Assembly: GCF_000757485.1 (NCBI RefSeq)
Contig: NZ_JPYO01000047.1
Coordinates: forward strand, 46,683 to 110,682
Direction of reading: 5' to 3'
From: Achromobacter sp. RTa
GTDB lineage: Bacteria > Pseudomonadota > Gammaproteobacteria > Burkholderiales > Burkholderiaceae_B
Length of the DNA: 64,000 nt
Shown here: positions 56,742-64,000 of the stretch, one piece after another
Layout of the letters: every line of letters starts with the position of its first letter
How positions within the stretch are numbered: position 1 is the first letter of the stretch
The notes under the pieces: generated by a model
The model's database searches: none
Seen by the model: the letters and a program-made list of their open reading frames with translations, nothing else
Told to the model about the DNA's origin: nothing
Program-made: the position numbers and the translations under genes

Positions 56742-57368
56742 ATGAAGCGCCTGTGGGATATTTCCCCGCCCGTCTCCGCTGCTTCGCCTGTCTTTCCAGG
56801 CGACACGCCGTACCGCCAGCAATGGAAATGGTCGCTCGAGCCCGGCTGTCCGGTAAACGTCAGCGAAATCACGCTGTCGCCGCATATCGGGGCGCATGCC
56901 GATGCCCCCCTGCACTACCAGAATGGCGCCGCCGCCATCGGGTCCGTCGCGCTGGAGCCCTTCCTGGGCCCTTGCCGCGTCATCCACGCCATCGACTGCG
57001 GCCCGCTCATCACCGTCGACCACCTGGCCCATGCCGCCCTGAACCTGCCGCCCCGCGTGCTGGTCCGCACGGCCAAGCATGCCGCGCAAGACTGGTGGAC
57101 CGACGATTTTTCCGCCTACGCCCCCCAGACCATCGAGTGGCTCGCCGAACGCGGCGTCATGCTGATCGGGCTGGATACGGCCAGCATCGACCCCGCCTCC
57201 AGCAAGACCCTGGACAGCCACCACACGATCTTGCGGCACGATATGCGGGTACTGGAAAACCTGGTGCTCGATGCCGTGCCGGAAGGCGATTACGAGTTGA
57301 TCGCGCTGCCGTTGGCGCTGGTCCAGGCGGATGCCAGCCCGGTCCGCGCAGTCCTGCGCGAACTGTAG
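56742..57368 (+). CDS. kynB: Kynurenine formamidase
   Basis: 208-residue cyclase-family hydrolase that converts N-formylkynurenine to kynurenine and formate. Metal site HIGAHADAPLHY, with the later SHHTILRHDMRVLENLVL segment typical of KynB. Second step of tryptophan breakdown, upstream of kynA in one orientation. kynU, often between them in related bacteria, is absent. Confidence 0.95.
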   Translation: MKRLWDISPPVSAASPVFPGDTPYRQQWKWSLEPGCPVNVSEITLSPHIGAHADAPLHYQNGAAAIGSVALEPFLGPCRVIHAIDCGPLITVDHLAHAALNLPPRVLVRTAKHAAQDWWTDDFSAYAPQTIEWLAERGVMLIGLDTASIDPASSKTLDSHHTILRHDMRVLENLVLDAVPEGDYELIALPLALVQADASPVRAVLREL

Positions 57369-57434
57369 GCTGGTCCGACGGCCTTCGGGCGGCGCAATGC
57401 GATCTTCCCGCCGCCCCATTCTGGAAGCACCACA

Positions 57435-57557
57435 ATGAGACATCATCTAGCCCCTCGCGCGGCACTGGCTTGCGCCCGCGTCCATGCGCCCTGCTGGCGC
57501 GCGCTGCCCGCATCGGCGCGCCGTGCCGCCCCGCCCTGCCAAGGAGGCCGCGCATGA
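57435..57557 (+). CDS. Possible 40-residue leader peptide upstream of kynA
   Basis: ATG 57435 to TGA 57557, overlapping the kynA start as ATGA. The product (MRHHLAPRAALACARVHAPC...) is Arg/Ala/Cys-rich with one Trp and no known homology. It may only be an open stretch in a GC-rich spacer, or it may couple translation to kynA. Confidence 0.25.
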   Translation: MRHHLAPRAALACARVHAPCWRALPASARRAAPPCQGGRA

Positions 57558-58402
57558 GCCAGACCGAACGCCCCGAAGACATCGTCCGCGAGGAAAAGGC
57601 GCAGCTGGATTTCACGCGCGACATGACCTACGGCGACTACCTGCACCTGGACGCCCTGCTGGGCGCGCAGCATCCGCTGTCGCCCGAGCACAACGAAATG
57701 CTTTTCATCATCCAGCACCAGACGAGCGAGCTCTGGATGAAGCTGATGCTGCATGAATTGCGCGGCGCCATCGACAACGTGGCGGCCGACCGCCTCCAGC
57801 CCGCCTTCAAGATGCTGGCCCGGGTCAGCAAAATCATGGAGCAGTTGGTGCACGCCTGGGACGTGCTGGCGACCATGACGCCACCCGAGTATTCCGCGTT
57901 GCGCCCCTATCTTGCGCGTTCCAGCGGATTCCAGAGCTACCAGTACCGCCAGATCGAATTCCTGCTTGGCAACAAGAACGCAGCCATGCTCAAGCCGCAC
58001 GGGCACCGGGCGGACCTGCTGGCCCAGGTGCAGAGCGCCTACGAGGCGCCCTCCCTGTACGATGAAGCGCTGCGGCTGCTGGCGCGCCAGGGCCTGGACG
58101 TGCCCGCGGACCATCTCCAGCGGGACTGGACCCAGCCCTATCAATCCTCGGAAGGGGTCGAGGCGGCCTGGCTGACCGTTTACCGGCAGCCCGAGCGCTA
58201 TTGGGACCTTTATCAGCTGGGCGAAAAGCTGACGGACCTGGAAGACGCGTTCCGGCTGTGGCGATTCCGCCACGTCACGACGGTGGAACGGGTCATCGGC
58301 TTCAAGCGCGGCACGGGGGGCACCTCCGGCGTCGCCTACCTGCGCCGCATGCTGGAAGTGGTGCTGTTCCCCGAAATCTGGAAGCTGCGCACCGATCTCT
58401 AA
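57554..58402 (+). CDS. kynA: Tryptophan 2,3-dioxygenase
   Basis: 282 residues from ATG 57554, with AAGGAGG six bases upstream. Heme enzyme that opens the indole ring of L-tryptophan to N-formylkynurenine. Substrate-site His55 in FIIQHQTSELWMK, the SSGFQSYQYRQIEFLLGN block, and the heme-ligand region FRHVTTVERVIGFKRGTGG. Pairs with kynB to give kynurenine. Confidence 0.96.
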   Translation: MSQTERPEDIVREEKAQLDFTRDMTYGDYLHLDALLGAQHPLSPEHNEMLFIIQHQTSELWMKLMLHELRGAIDNVAADRLQPAFKMLARVSKIMEQLVHAWDVLATMTPPEYSALRPYLARSSGFQSYQYRQIEFLLGNKNAAMLKPHGHRADLLAQVQSAYEAPSLYDEALRLLARQGLDVPADHLQRDWTQPYQSSEGVEAAWLTVYRQPERYWDLYQLGEKLTDLEDAFRLWRFRHVTTVERVIGFKRGTGGTSGVAYLRRMLEVVLFPEIWKLRTDL

Positions 58403-58487
58403 GGAATGCGCGCCTTATGACCCCAATTTCGACGGGCATCGTCCGGGCGCTACCCGTCGGTTTTCCATGGTCCGCAAAAAATTCCCG

Positions 58488-58496
58488 TGCTAGAAT
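58488..58496 (+). promoter_or_regulatory. Extended -10 element for rpmE2
   Basis: TGCTAGAAT (TGn extended -10 plus TAGAAT), 109 bases before the rpmE2 start. No clear -35. Confidence 0.45.
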
Positions 58497-58604
58497 TCAG
58501 GGTTACTTTTTGGATACGTGGCTAGCGCCGATGTTGGATGCTTGGCGTCCTGGCTGGCGACCCTAACAACCGAGGAAGGCTCGAAAGAGCCCTAGGAAAG
58601 CACC

Positions 58605-58871
58605 ATGAAAGAAGGCATTCACCCCGAATACCGCGAAGTCGTCTTCGCCGACCTGCAAACGGGCAACAAGTTCATCACCCGTTCGACCGTGCAAACGCGC
58701 GAAACGATCGATCTGGACGGCAAGACGTACCCGCTCTTCAAGTGCGACGTGACCTCCGAATCGCACCCGTTCTACACGGGCGCCCAGACGCGTATCGTCG
58801 AAACCGGCCGCGTGGAAAAGTTCCGCGCCCGCTTCGCCCGTACCGCTGGCACGGTCAAGTCCGCTTCCTGA
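58605..58871 (+). CDS. rpmE2: 50S ribosomal protein L31 type B
   Basis: 88 residues. Type B (YkgM-like) L31: starts MKEGIHPEYREVVFADLQTG and has only one Cys (LFKCDVTSESHPFYTG), so it lacks the CxxC zinc ligands of type A. Zinc-free L31 can replace the zinc form during zinc shortage, and in some species it is the only copy. AGGAAAG site before the ATG. A single-gene unit with its own terminator. Confidence 0.96.
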   Translation: MKEGIHPEYREVVFADLQTGNKFITRSTVQTRETIDLDGKTYPLFKCDVTSESHPFYTGAQTRIVETGRVEKFRARFARTAGTVKSAS

Positions 58872-58900
58872 TCCTGTCGCTCCCGCAGGAGCCACAGCAA

Positions 58901-58928
58901 AAAGGCAGCCTTCGGGCTGCTTTTTTTT
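58901..58928 (+). terminator. Terminator after rpmE2
   Basis: GCAGCC, loop TTCG, GGCTGC, then T8; stem extended by A/T pairs, 30 bases after the stop codon. Confidence 0.95.
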
Positions 58929-58995
58929 CCTCCCTAGCTGCCTATTCCTGTGCTGGGGGTTAGCGCAACCCGACCACTCGGTTACATTAACGCCC

Positions 58996-60726
58996 GTGTC
59001 CCCACTATCCTTTTCCACGCCGGCCCGGCTGACGTCCGTGGCCACCGCGAAACTGCCCCGGCTGATACTCCTGGGCCTGTTGCTGGCCTATATCGTGGCC
59101 GGCCTGTTCATGCGCGACCCGTGGAAAACGGACGATGCGGTCGGATTGGCGACCATGATCACGGCGATCCGCGAGGGCGGCATCACCTGGCTGCTGCCGC
59201 AGGTCGGCTTGCTGGCCCATGCCGAGGAAGGCCCGCTGATCACCTGGGTGGGCGCATTCTGCATCTGGCTGTTCGGCCCGATCATCGGCGACATCCCCGC
59301 CGGCCGCCTGCCCAATCTGCTGTGGTTCGCGATCACCACCACCAGCGTCTGGTACGGCACCTATCTGCTGGGCCGCCGCGCCGAAGCCCAGCCCCTGGCC
59401 CTGCCCTTCGGCGGCGAACCCGAGCCGCGCGACTACGGCCGCATGTTGGCGGATGCCGCGCTGCTCCTGCTGCTCGCCACCGTCGGCATCCTGCAGCGCA
59501 CCCATGAAACCACCGTCGTACCCGCCATCATGGCGTGGCAGGCGCTGGCCTTCTATTCGCTCGCCCGCAGCGTGGACCGTCCCTTCACGGGCTGCACCAC
59601 CCTGGGCATCGCCCTGGCCGCCAGCTTCCTGACCCGCGGCTGGGTGGGCGCGATCCCCATCATGGCCGGCTCGCTGCTTGCCTTCTACCCGCGCACCCAG
59701 CTGTGGCGGTGCCGCCGCTGGCTGCCCTGGGCGGCGCTGGTCACCGTCGTCCTGATCTTGGCCTGGTGGATCCCCGCCAGCCACGGCAGCGAATACTGGA
59801 TCCGCAACTGGAAGACCTGGAACCTGTCGTCCTTCGCCTTGCCGTCCTGGCACGACATGGGGCGCACGCTGCGCGATCTCCCCTGGTATCTGTGGCCGAC
59901 CTGGCCGCTCGCCCTGCTGGCCATCTGGCGCTGGCGCTCCTGGATCTACGCGCCACACATCTGGCTGCCCCTGACCCTGCTCGCCTGCTCCACGCTGGTG
60001 CTGTTCGGCCTGGAAGAGGCCACTGACGCCGAGTACGTGCTGCTGGCCGCCCCCTGCGCCGTGCTGGCCGCCTTTTCCCTGCCGACGCTGCGCCGCGGCG
60101 TGGTCAACACGCTGGACTGGTTCGCCGTCATGTGCTTTTCGCTGACCGCGGCCACCGTCTGGCTCGGCTGGGTGGCCCTGCACTTCCACTGGCCCGCGCA
60201 GATTTCGCGCAACATCGCCCGCCAGACCACGGGCTACGAGCCGGTCATTTCCTGGGTCGCTTTCGCCCTGGCCGTGGTGTTCACGCTGGCCTGGATCGCG
60301 CTGGTCGTGTGGCGGCTGCGCGTGAAACCGCAAGCGCTATGGCGCGGCACCGTGCTGTCGGCCGGCGGGCTGACCGTGACCTGGATCCTGCTCGTGCTGC
60401 TGTGGCAGCCGGCGGTCGACTATGCGCGCAGCTACCGCACCGTATCAGGGCAACTGGCCCAGGCCCTGGAGCAGAACATCCGTCCGGGCGAATGCGTGCG
60501 CGGCCTGAGCCTGGGCAGCGGCCAGCGCGCCTCATTCCTGATCTTCAATAACCTGACGTTCACGTTCGACGCGAAGTGCACTCTGATCCTGCAGCAGACC
60601 AGCAACCAGAGCCTGCGCGACAACACCGCCGCCTATAGCGAAGGCGCCGACGTGCTGTGGCAAGGTGGCCGGCGAGCGGACCGGCAGGAAGTATTCCGCC
60701 TGCTTCGCATCGGTTCGAACCGATGA
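58996..60726 (+). CDS. ArnT/PMT-like membrane glycosyltransferase
   Basis: 576 residues starting at GTG 58996, about 11-12 membrane helices. The first periplasmic loop has DPWKTDDAVGLATM and ...HAEEGPLITW, the acidic pattern of GT83/GT39 transferases that use undecaprenyl- or dolichyl-linked sugars (ArnT transfers aminoarabinose to lipid A). A C-terminal periplasmic part follows the last helices (CVRGLSLGSGQRASFLIFNN). Acceptor and sugar unknown. Translationally coupled to the MATE gene (ATGA overlap). Confidence 0.83.
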   Translation: MSPLSFSTPARLTSVATAKLPRLILLGLLLAYIVAGLFMRDPWKTDDAVGLATMITAIREGGITWLLPQVGLLAHAEEGPLITWVGAFCIWLFGPIIGDIPAGRLPNLLWFAITTTSVWYGTYLLGRRAEAQPLALPFGGEPEPRDYGRMLADAALLLLLATVGILQRTHETTVVPAIMAWQALAFYSLARSVDRPFTGCTTLGIALAASFLTRGWVGAIPIMAGSLLAFYPRTQLWRCRRWLPWAALVTVVLILAWWIPASHGSEYWIRNWKTWNLSSFALPSWHDMGRTLRDLPWYLWPTWPLALLAIWRWRSWIYAPHIWLPLTLLACSTLVLFGLEEATDAEYVLLAAPCAVLAAFSLPTLRRGVVNTLDWFAVMCFSLTAATVWLGWVALHFHWPAQISRNIARQTTGYEPVISWVAFALAVVFTLAWIALVVWRLRVKPQALWRGTVLSAGGLTVTWILLVLLWQPAVDYARSYRTVSGQLAQALEQNIRPGECVRGLSLGSGQRASFLIFNNLTFTFDAKCTLILQQTSNQSLRDNTAAYSEGADVLWQGGRRADRQEVFRLLRIGSNR

Positions 60727-62126
60727 CGCCGGCGTCCCCCGCGCCGATGACCTTCGGCGCCACCCTGCGAGGCATAGCCAAGCAGGCCTGGCCGGTGCTG
60801 GTCAGCCAATGGGCCGGCATTTCCTTCGGCGTGCTGGATACCGCCATGACGGGCCATTCCAGCGCCAACGACCTGGCCGCCATGGCCTTGTCCGCCTCCA
60901 TCTACATCACCATCTTCGTTGGGCTGATGGGGGTGGTGCATGCCCTGATCCCCATCCTGGCCCAGCACTTCGGCGCGGGCCAGAATCTCGAAGTGGGACG
61001 CAGCTGGGGCCAGGGCGTCTGGCTGGCCCTCGGCCTGTCCGTCGTGGGCGCGGCCCTGATGCTGTTCCCCGACATGTGGCTATCGCTGTCGGGCGAAGTC
61101 GACCCGGCGGTGCGCGCGCGCGTCGGCTCCTATCTGCAGGCCCTGGTGCTGGCCCTGCCCGCCGCGCTAGTGTTCCGCACCATCTACGCGCTGGGCACCT
61201 CGGTATCGCGTCCCAAGCTGGTCATGGCGATCAACCTGACGGCCATCGGCTTCAAGGCCTTTTTCAACTGGGTGCTCATCTACGGCAAGCTGGGCCTGCC
61301 GGCCATGGGCGCCACCGGCGCCGGCCTCGCGACCGCCATGGTTTCGTGGATCAGCCTAGGGCTGGGGTTGTGGGTCATCACGCACGACCGCTACTACCGG
61401 CGCTTCAAGCTGCGGGTAGGCAGGCCCGACTGGAAGACGCTGAAGGAACTGCTGCGCCTGGGCATCCCCATGGGTGGCTCGTACCTGGTGGAGGTCTCGG
61501 CCTTCACGTTCATGGCCCTGCTGGTGGCGCGCGAAGGCACTTTCGTGACCGGCGGCCACCAGATCATGTCGAACCTGGCCGCGCTTTGCTACATGATGCC
61601 CATGGCGCTGGGCGTGGCCACGGCAGCCCTGACCGCGCAGGCCATCGGCGCCGGCAACCTGGACCACGCGCACCGCACCGGCATGGCCGGCCTGGCGCTC
61701 GGCATCCTGGGCGCCCTGCTGACGGCCGCGGTGCTGCTTATCGGTCGACCGCTCATCCTGGCGGCCTATACCGACAACCCCGGCGTGGCGGCTGTGGCGA
61801 CCACGCTGCTGGCCGTGCTGCCGCTGTTCCACCTCTTCGATTCGATGCAATGCATCAACTCCTACCTGCTGCGCGCCTACAAGGTGGCGGTGGTGCCCCT
61901 GCTGCTGCAGGTGGTGGCCCTGGCGGGCGTGGGCCTGATCGGCGGCTGGTGGTTCGGCTTCGGTCCCGGCCAGGGCGGCTTGGACGGCGTGCGTGCCATC
62001 CTCGTACCCGGCTCGCCCCAGGGCGCCGGCAGCATGTGGCTGATGGCCATGGTCGGCCTGGCGCTGTCGGCCGCCCTGCTGCATTTCTGGTATCGGCGCA
62101 TCGTGCGGGGCGCCGCCGGGGGCTAG
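60723..62126 (+). CDS. MATE-family efflux transporter (NorM-like)
   Basis: 467 residues, 12 membrane helices in two halves, starting MTPASPAPMTFGATLRGIAK at ATG 60723 overlapping the glycosyltransferase stop. Typical VSQWAGISFGVLDTAMTGH in helix 1 and MPMALGVATAALTAQAIGAGN in helix 7. Na+ or H+ coupled export of cationic drugs. The coupling to a glycosyltransferase gene suggests a shared envelope role, but this is speculative. Confidence 0.92.
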   Translation: MTPASPAPMTFGATLRGIAKQAWPVLVSQWAGISFGVLDTAMTGHSSANDLAAMALSASIYITIFVGLMGVVHALIPILAQHFGAGQNLEVGRSWGQGVWLALGLSVVGAALMLFPDMWLSLSGEVDPAVRARVGSYLQALVLALPAALVFRTIYALGTSVSRPKLVMAINLTAIGFKAFFNWVLIYGKLGLPAMGATGAGLATAMVSWISLGLGLWVITHDRYYRRFKLRVGRPDWKTLKELLRLGIPMGGSYLVEVSAFTFMALLVAREGTFVTGGHQIMSNLAALCYMMPMALGVATAALTAQAIGAGNLDHAHRTGMAGLALGILGALLTAAVLLIGRPLILAAYTDNPGVAAVATTLLAVLPLFHLFDSMQCINSYLLRAYKVAVVPLLLQVVALAGVGLIGGWWFGFGPGQGGLDGVRAILVPGSPQGAGSMWLMAMVGLALSAALLHFWYRRIVRGAAGG

Positions 62127-62137
62127 GTTTTTTGGGG

Positions 62138-62273
62138 GTGTCAGACACCCCGGGGGCGTCGGCGTACGATGAAAGGGCGTCTCGTACGGGTGTCAGACAC
62201 AAATCTGCAAGTGTCTGACACCCGTACGAGACGCCCTTTCACATTAAAGCAAACCTCCCCGGGTGTCTGACAC
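62138..62273. repeat. Long inverted repeat of the GTGTCTGACAC family after the MATE gene
   Basis: Motifs at 62138 and 62190 (reverse form) and 62211 and 62263 (direct form), spaced 52, 21 and 52 bp. The inner arms at 62170-62200 and 62211-62241 are perfectly complementary over 31 bp with a 10-base loop. Begins 11 bases after the MATE stop codon and could act as its terminator. Confidence 0.93.
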
Positions 62274-62280
62274 CCCCACG

Positions 62281-62675
62281 CGGCATGGGGGGGCGCATCC
62301 ACAGCCTCCGCAAGAATGGCCGGCCCGCCGCCGGGCCGCCCCAAGGCGGGCCAGCCCCCTTGGGGGGCAGCAACGCGCGTAGCGTGCGCGGCATGGGGGG
62401 CGCATCCACAGCCTCCGCAAGAATGGCCGGCCCGCCGCCGGGCCGCCCCAAGGCGGGCCAGCCCCCTTGGGGGGCAGCAATGCGCGTAGCGTGCGCGGCA
62501 TAGGGGGAGCATCCACAGCCTCCGCAAGAATGGCCGGCCCGCCGCCGGGCCGCCCCAAGGCGGGCCAGCCCCCTTGGGGGGCAGCAATGCGCGTAGCGTG
62601 CGCGGCATGGGGGGAGCATCCACTGCCTCCGCAAGAATGGCCGGCCCGCCGCCGGGCCGCCCCAAGGCGGGCCAG
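62281..62675 (-). repeat. 107-bp tandem repeat array, four copies
   Basis: The marker GCATCCAC recurs at 62295, 62402, 62509 and 62616, an exact 107-bp period. Units share the GGCCGCCCCAAGGCGGGCC and CCCCTTGGGGGGCAGCAA blocks of the 82-bp family but carry a different insert (CCTCCGCAAGAATGGCCGG). The open frames that run through it are periodic artefacts. The last copy is cut at 62675 by the IS element. Confidence 0.92.
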
Positions 62676-63946
62676 TGTACAGACCGGGGACATAGGTAAC
62701 AGGTGTACGGGAACATGGGTAACAGGTTGATCAGCTTACTTCATGGCCTTCAGATCCACTTGTCCGAGGCAGTGATGGCAGAAGAGGATGTCGAAGGAGC
62801 CATCCTCGTCTCGCCTCGGTCTGAAGGCGACGTATTGACCCCGTAATCCGGCGGATAGACGCAACTGTCGCCCTTGTAGGTCGACCCACCCTCCGTACTG
62901 GACCTTGCGCACCAACGTGTCCGCGGCGTAAACGATGGGCGGCAGAACCCGTGGCATCGAGCGTACGCTTGGCCGATAACGTTGCGCGGGCGTTTGCATG
63001 TCTAGCGCCTGGTGTGGGCGCTCGTGGTTGTAGATTCGACGCCACGGATCGAACTGGCGCTGGGCATCGTCCAGATCTCGGAAGCGCCGAGTACCGAGGA
63101 CCTCAGCCTTGAAGGTGCGATGGAAGCGCTCGTCCTTACCGTTACTCTGCGGATGTGCGGGCCTGCTATGCGTCAGCTCGATGCCAAGCCGTATGAACCA
63201 GACAGCCAACCGCGTCAACGCATCCATGCCTGAGGCGGCCCAAGGCGTGCCGTTATCGGTGTTGATGCGCCTGGGCAGGCCGTAGCGGGAGAACGCTTGC
63301 AGTAGCGCGGCCTGCACTGGCTCGAAGCGTTCGGCAGCCATGGCCTGCAGAACGATGTTGTAACGCGAGTGGTCGTCGATGACCGTCAGCGGATGGCAAC
63401 GCTGACGGTCCGTGGCGAAGTGACCCTTGAAGTCCATCTGCCACAGGTCGTTGGGGGCTTCGTGCTCGAACCGATGCCAGGCCCTGCCTGAGCCGGGCGG
63501 GGTATCTGCCAAACATCCATGGCGACGCAGCACCTCCGTGACGGTGCTGGGTGCGAGCCTTACCCCTTGATCGCGTAGCAGCACATGGGCGATCTTGCGC
63601 CCGCCCCAGGCCGGATGATGTTGCCTGACCTCAAGGACCTGAGCCTCAAGCGCCTCGGCTGTACGCCCCGGTGTGTGCCGAGGGCGCCTCGATAGCGGTT
63701 CAAGCCCGGCTGGCCCGTGCTGTTCATGCCGGCCAAGCCACTTATATCCAGTCTTACGACTGATGCCGAAACGCCGGCACAGCTCGCTCATGTTGGCGTT
63801 AGCCTGCCCGGCCAACGCCACAAACTCGGTCTTCTGATCGTTCACGGTAACTGGACTCCAAGGCATGGAACTCTCCCGGGCACCTAACCCGGAAAAGTGT
63901 CACCTATGTCCTCGTACACCTGTTACCCATGTCCCCGGTCCATACA
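62676..63946 (-). mobile_element. Complete IS481-family insertion sequence
   Basis: 1271 bp. Ends are TGTACAGACCGGGGACAT (left, 62676) and, inverted, TGTATGGACCGGGGACAT (right, ending 63946). Each end has a second subterminal copy of GGACATrGGTAACAGG-like sequence separated by TGTACG, probably paired transposase sites. One intact transposase gene. I find no target-site duplication: the left flank ends GCCAG and the right flank begins CCGTT. Confidence 0.9.
62736..63866 (-). CDS. IS481-family transposase
   Basis: 376 residues. N-terminal HTH (NMSELCRRFGISRKTGYKWL) and rve-type DDE domain with Asp in WQMDFKGHF, Asp in NTDNGTPWAAS and Glu in NGKDERFHRTFK, followed by YNHERPHQALDMQTPAQRY. Intact frame, so the element may be active. 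Stop TAA at 62736, 60 bp from the left end. Confidence 0.96.
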   Translation of the reverse strand: MPWSPVTVNDQKTEFVALAGQANANMSELCRRFGISRKTGYKWLGRHEQHGPAGLEPLSRRPRHTPGRTAEALEAQVLEVRQHHPAWGGRKIAHVLLRDQGVRLAPSTVTEVLRRHGCLADTPPGSGRAWHRFEHEAPNDLWQMDFKGHFATDRQRCHPLTVIDDHSRYNIVLQAMAAERFEPVQAALLQAFSRYGLPRRINTDNGTPWAASGMDALTRLAVWFIRLGIELTHSRPAHPQSNGKDERFHRTFKAEVLGTRRFRDLDDAQRQFDPWRRIYNHERPHQALDMQTPAQRYRPSVRSMPRVLPPIVYAADTLVRKVQYGGWVDLQGRQLRLSAGLRGQYVAFRPRRDEDGSFDILFCHHCLGQVDLKAMK

Positions 63947-64000
63947 CCGTTTTTGCCTTGGGGCGGCCCGGCGGCAAAAATAGCCCCCACGCTGCGCCTT
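63947..64000 (+). repeat. Truncated copy of the GC-rich repeat family
   Basis: GCCTTGGGGCGGCCCGGCGG followed by GCCCCCACGCTGCGC at 63982, the start of an 82-bp-type unit running off the window end. Orientation is opposite to the array left of the IS. Confidence 0.7.

Noticed and set aside
62239..62693. Open frames over the 107-bp array (apparent repeat protein)
   Set aside because: Frames exist only because of the repeat period and GC content; no start signal, and the same block is intergenic at other sites.
62671..63951. Target-site duplication around the IS element
   Set aside because: Shifting the ends by one base either way still gives non-matching flanks.

Overview
The window is GC-rich, densely coded bacterial chromosome. 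It carries two periplasmic Bug (tripartite tricarboxylate) receptors, each next to a divergent regulator, many LysR/MFS pairs, a rimP-nusA-infB-rbfA-truB-typA operon, xseB-ispA-dxs-folE2, and kynurenine-pathway genes. Together these point to a betaproteobacterium of the Alcaligenaceae (Bordetella/Achromobacter type). The genus is inferred from gene content, not from a marker gene.

Layout. 33-4122 (minus): the isoprenoid operon xseB-ispA-dxs, followed by folE2. 4205-6170: an IclR regulator divergent from a Bug receptor, with a 9+9 bp palindrome between them. 6275-8787: a membrane acyltransferase whose Shine-Dalgarno lies in a hairpin, then a Rieske oxygenase. 8870-16619: an aminophosphonate catabolism locus (FAD oxidoreductase, binding protein, PhnX, double permease, ATPase; divergent LysR plus a PhnZ-like HD oxygenase). 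16597-21728: an MFS/LysR pair, an EamA transporter with a sulfurtransferase, and htpX. 21948-25178: sdaA and a Na/Pi cotransporter, both with the same 82-bp repeat directly after the stop codon. 25623-30822: dienelactone hydrolase, ZIP transporter, polA and a LOG-family protein. 31482-35111: an M20 amidohydrolase and a Bug receptor with a divergent LysR. 35208-43365: the translation/transcription operon. 43701-46759: rluB and scpB, both with long low-complexity tails. 46821-50093: initiator tRNA-Met, a LysR, a COG0523 GTPase, tRNA-Asn and tRNA-Thr. 50236-53724: a two-component system followed by a periplasmic serine protease. 53756-58402: maiA, ispH, an FKBP-type PPIase, radC, kynB and kynA. 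58605-62126: rpmE2, an ArnT-like glycosyltransferase and a MATE exporter. 62127 to the end: repeat arrays and one complete IS481-family element.

How genes work together. The phosphonate locus can import 2-aminoethylphosphonate, convert it or an N-substituted analogue to phosphonoacetaldehyde with the FAD enzyme, and split that to acetaldehyde plus phosphate with PhnX. No phnW transaminase is present. The PhnZ-like protein suggests a second, oxidative route, although no phnY is present here.

The least explained material is intergenic. There are three families of tandem repeats with exact periods (82, 107 and 139 bp), placed directly after gene ends. The 139-bp family is built on an 11-bp near-palindrome that also forms a 31-bp-arm inverted repeat behind the MATE gene. 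I see no defence system, CRISPR array, prophage or toxin-antitoxin pair.
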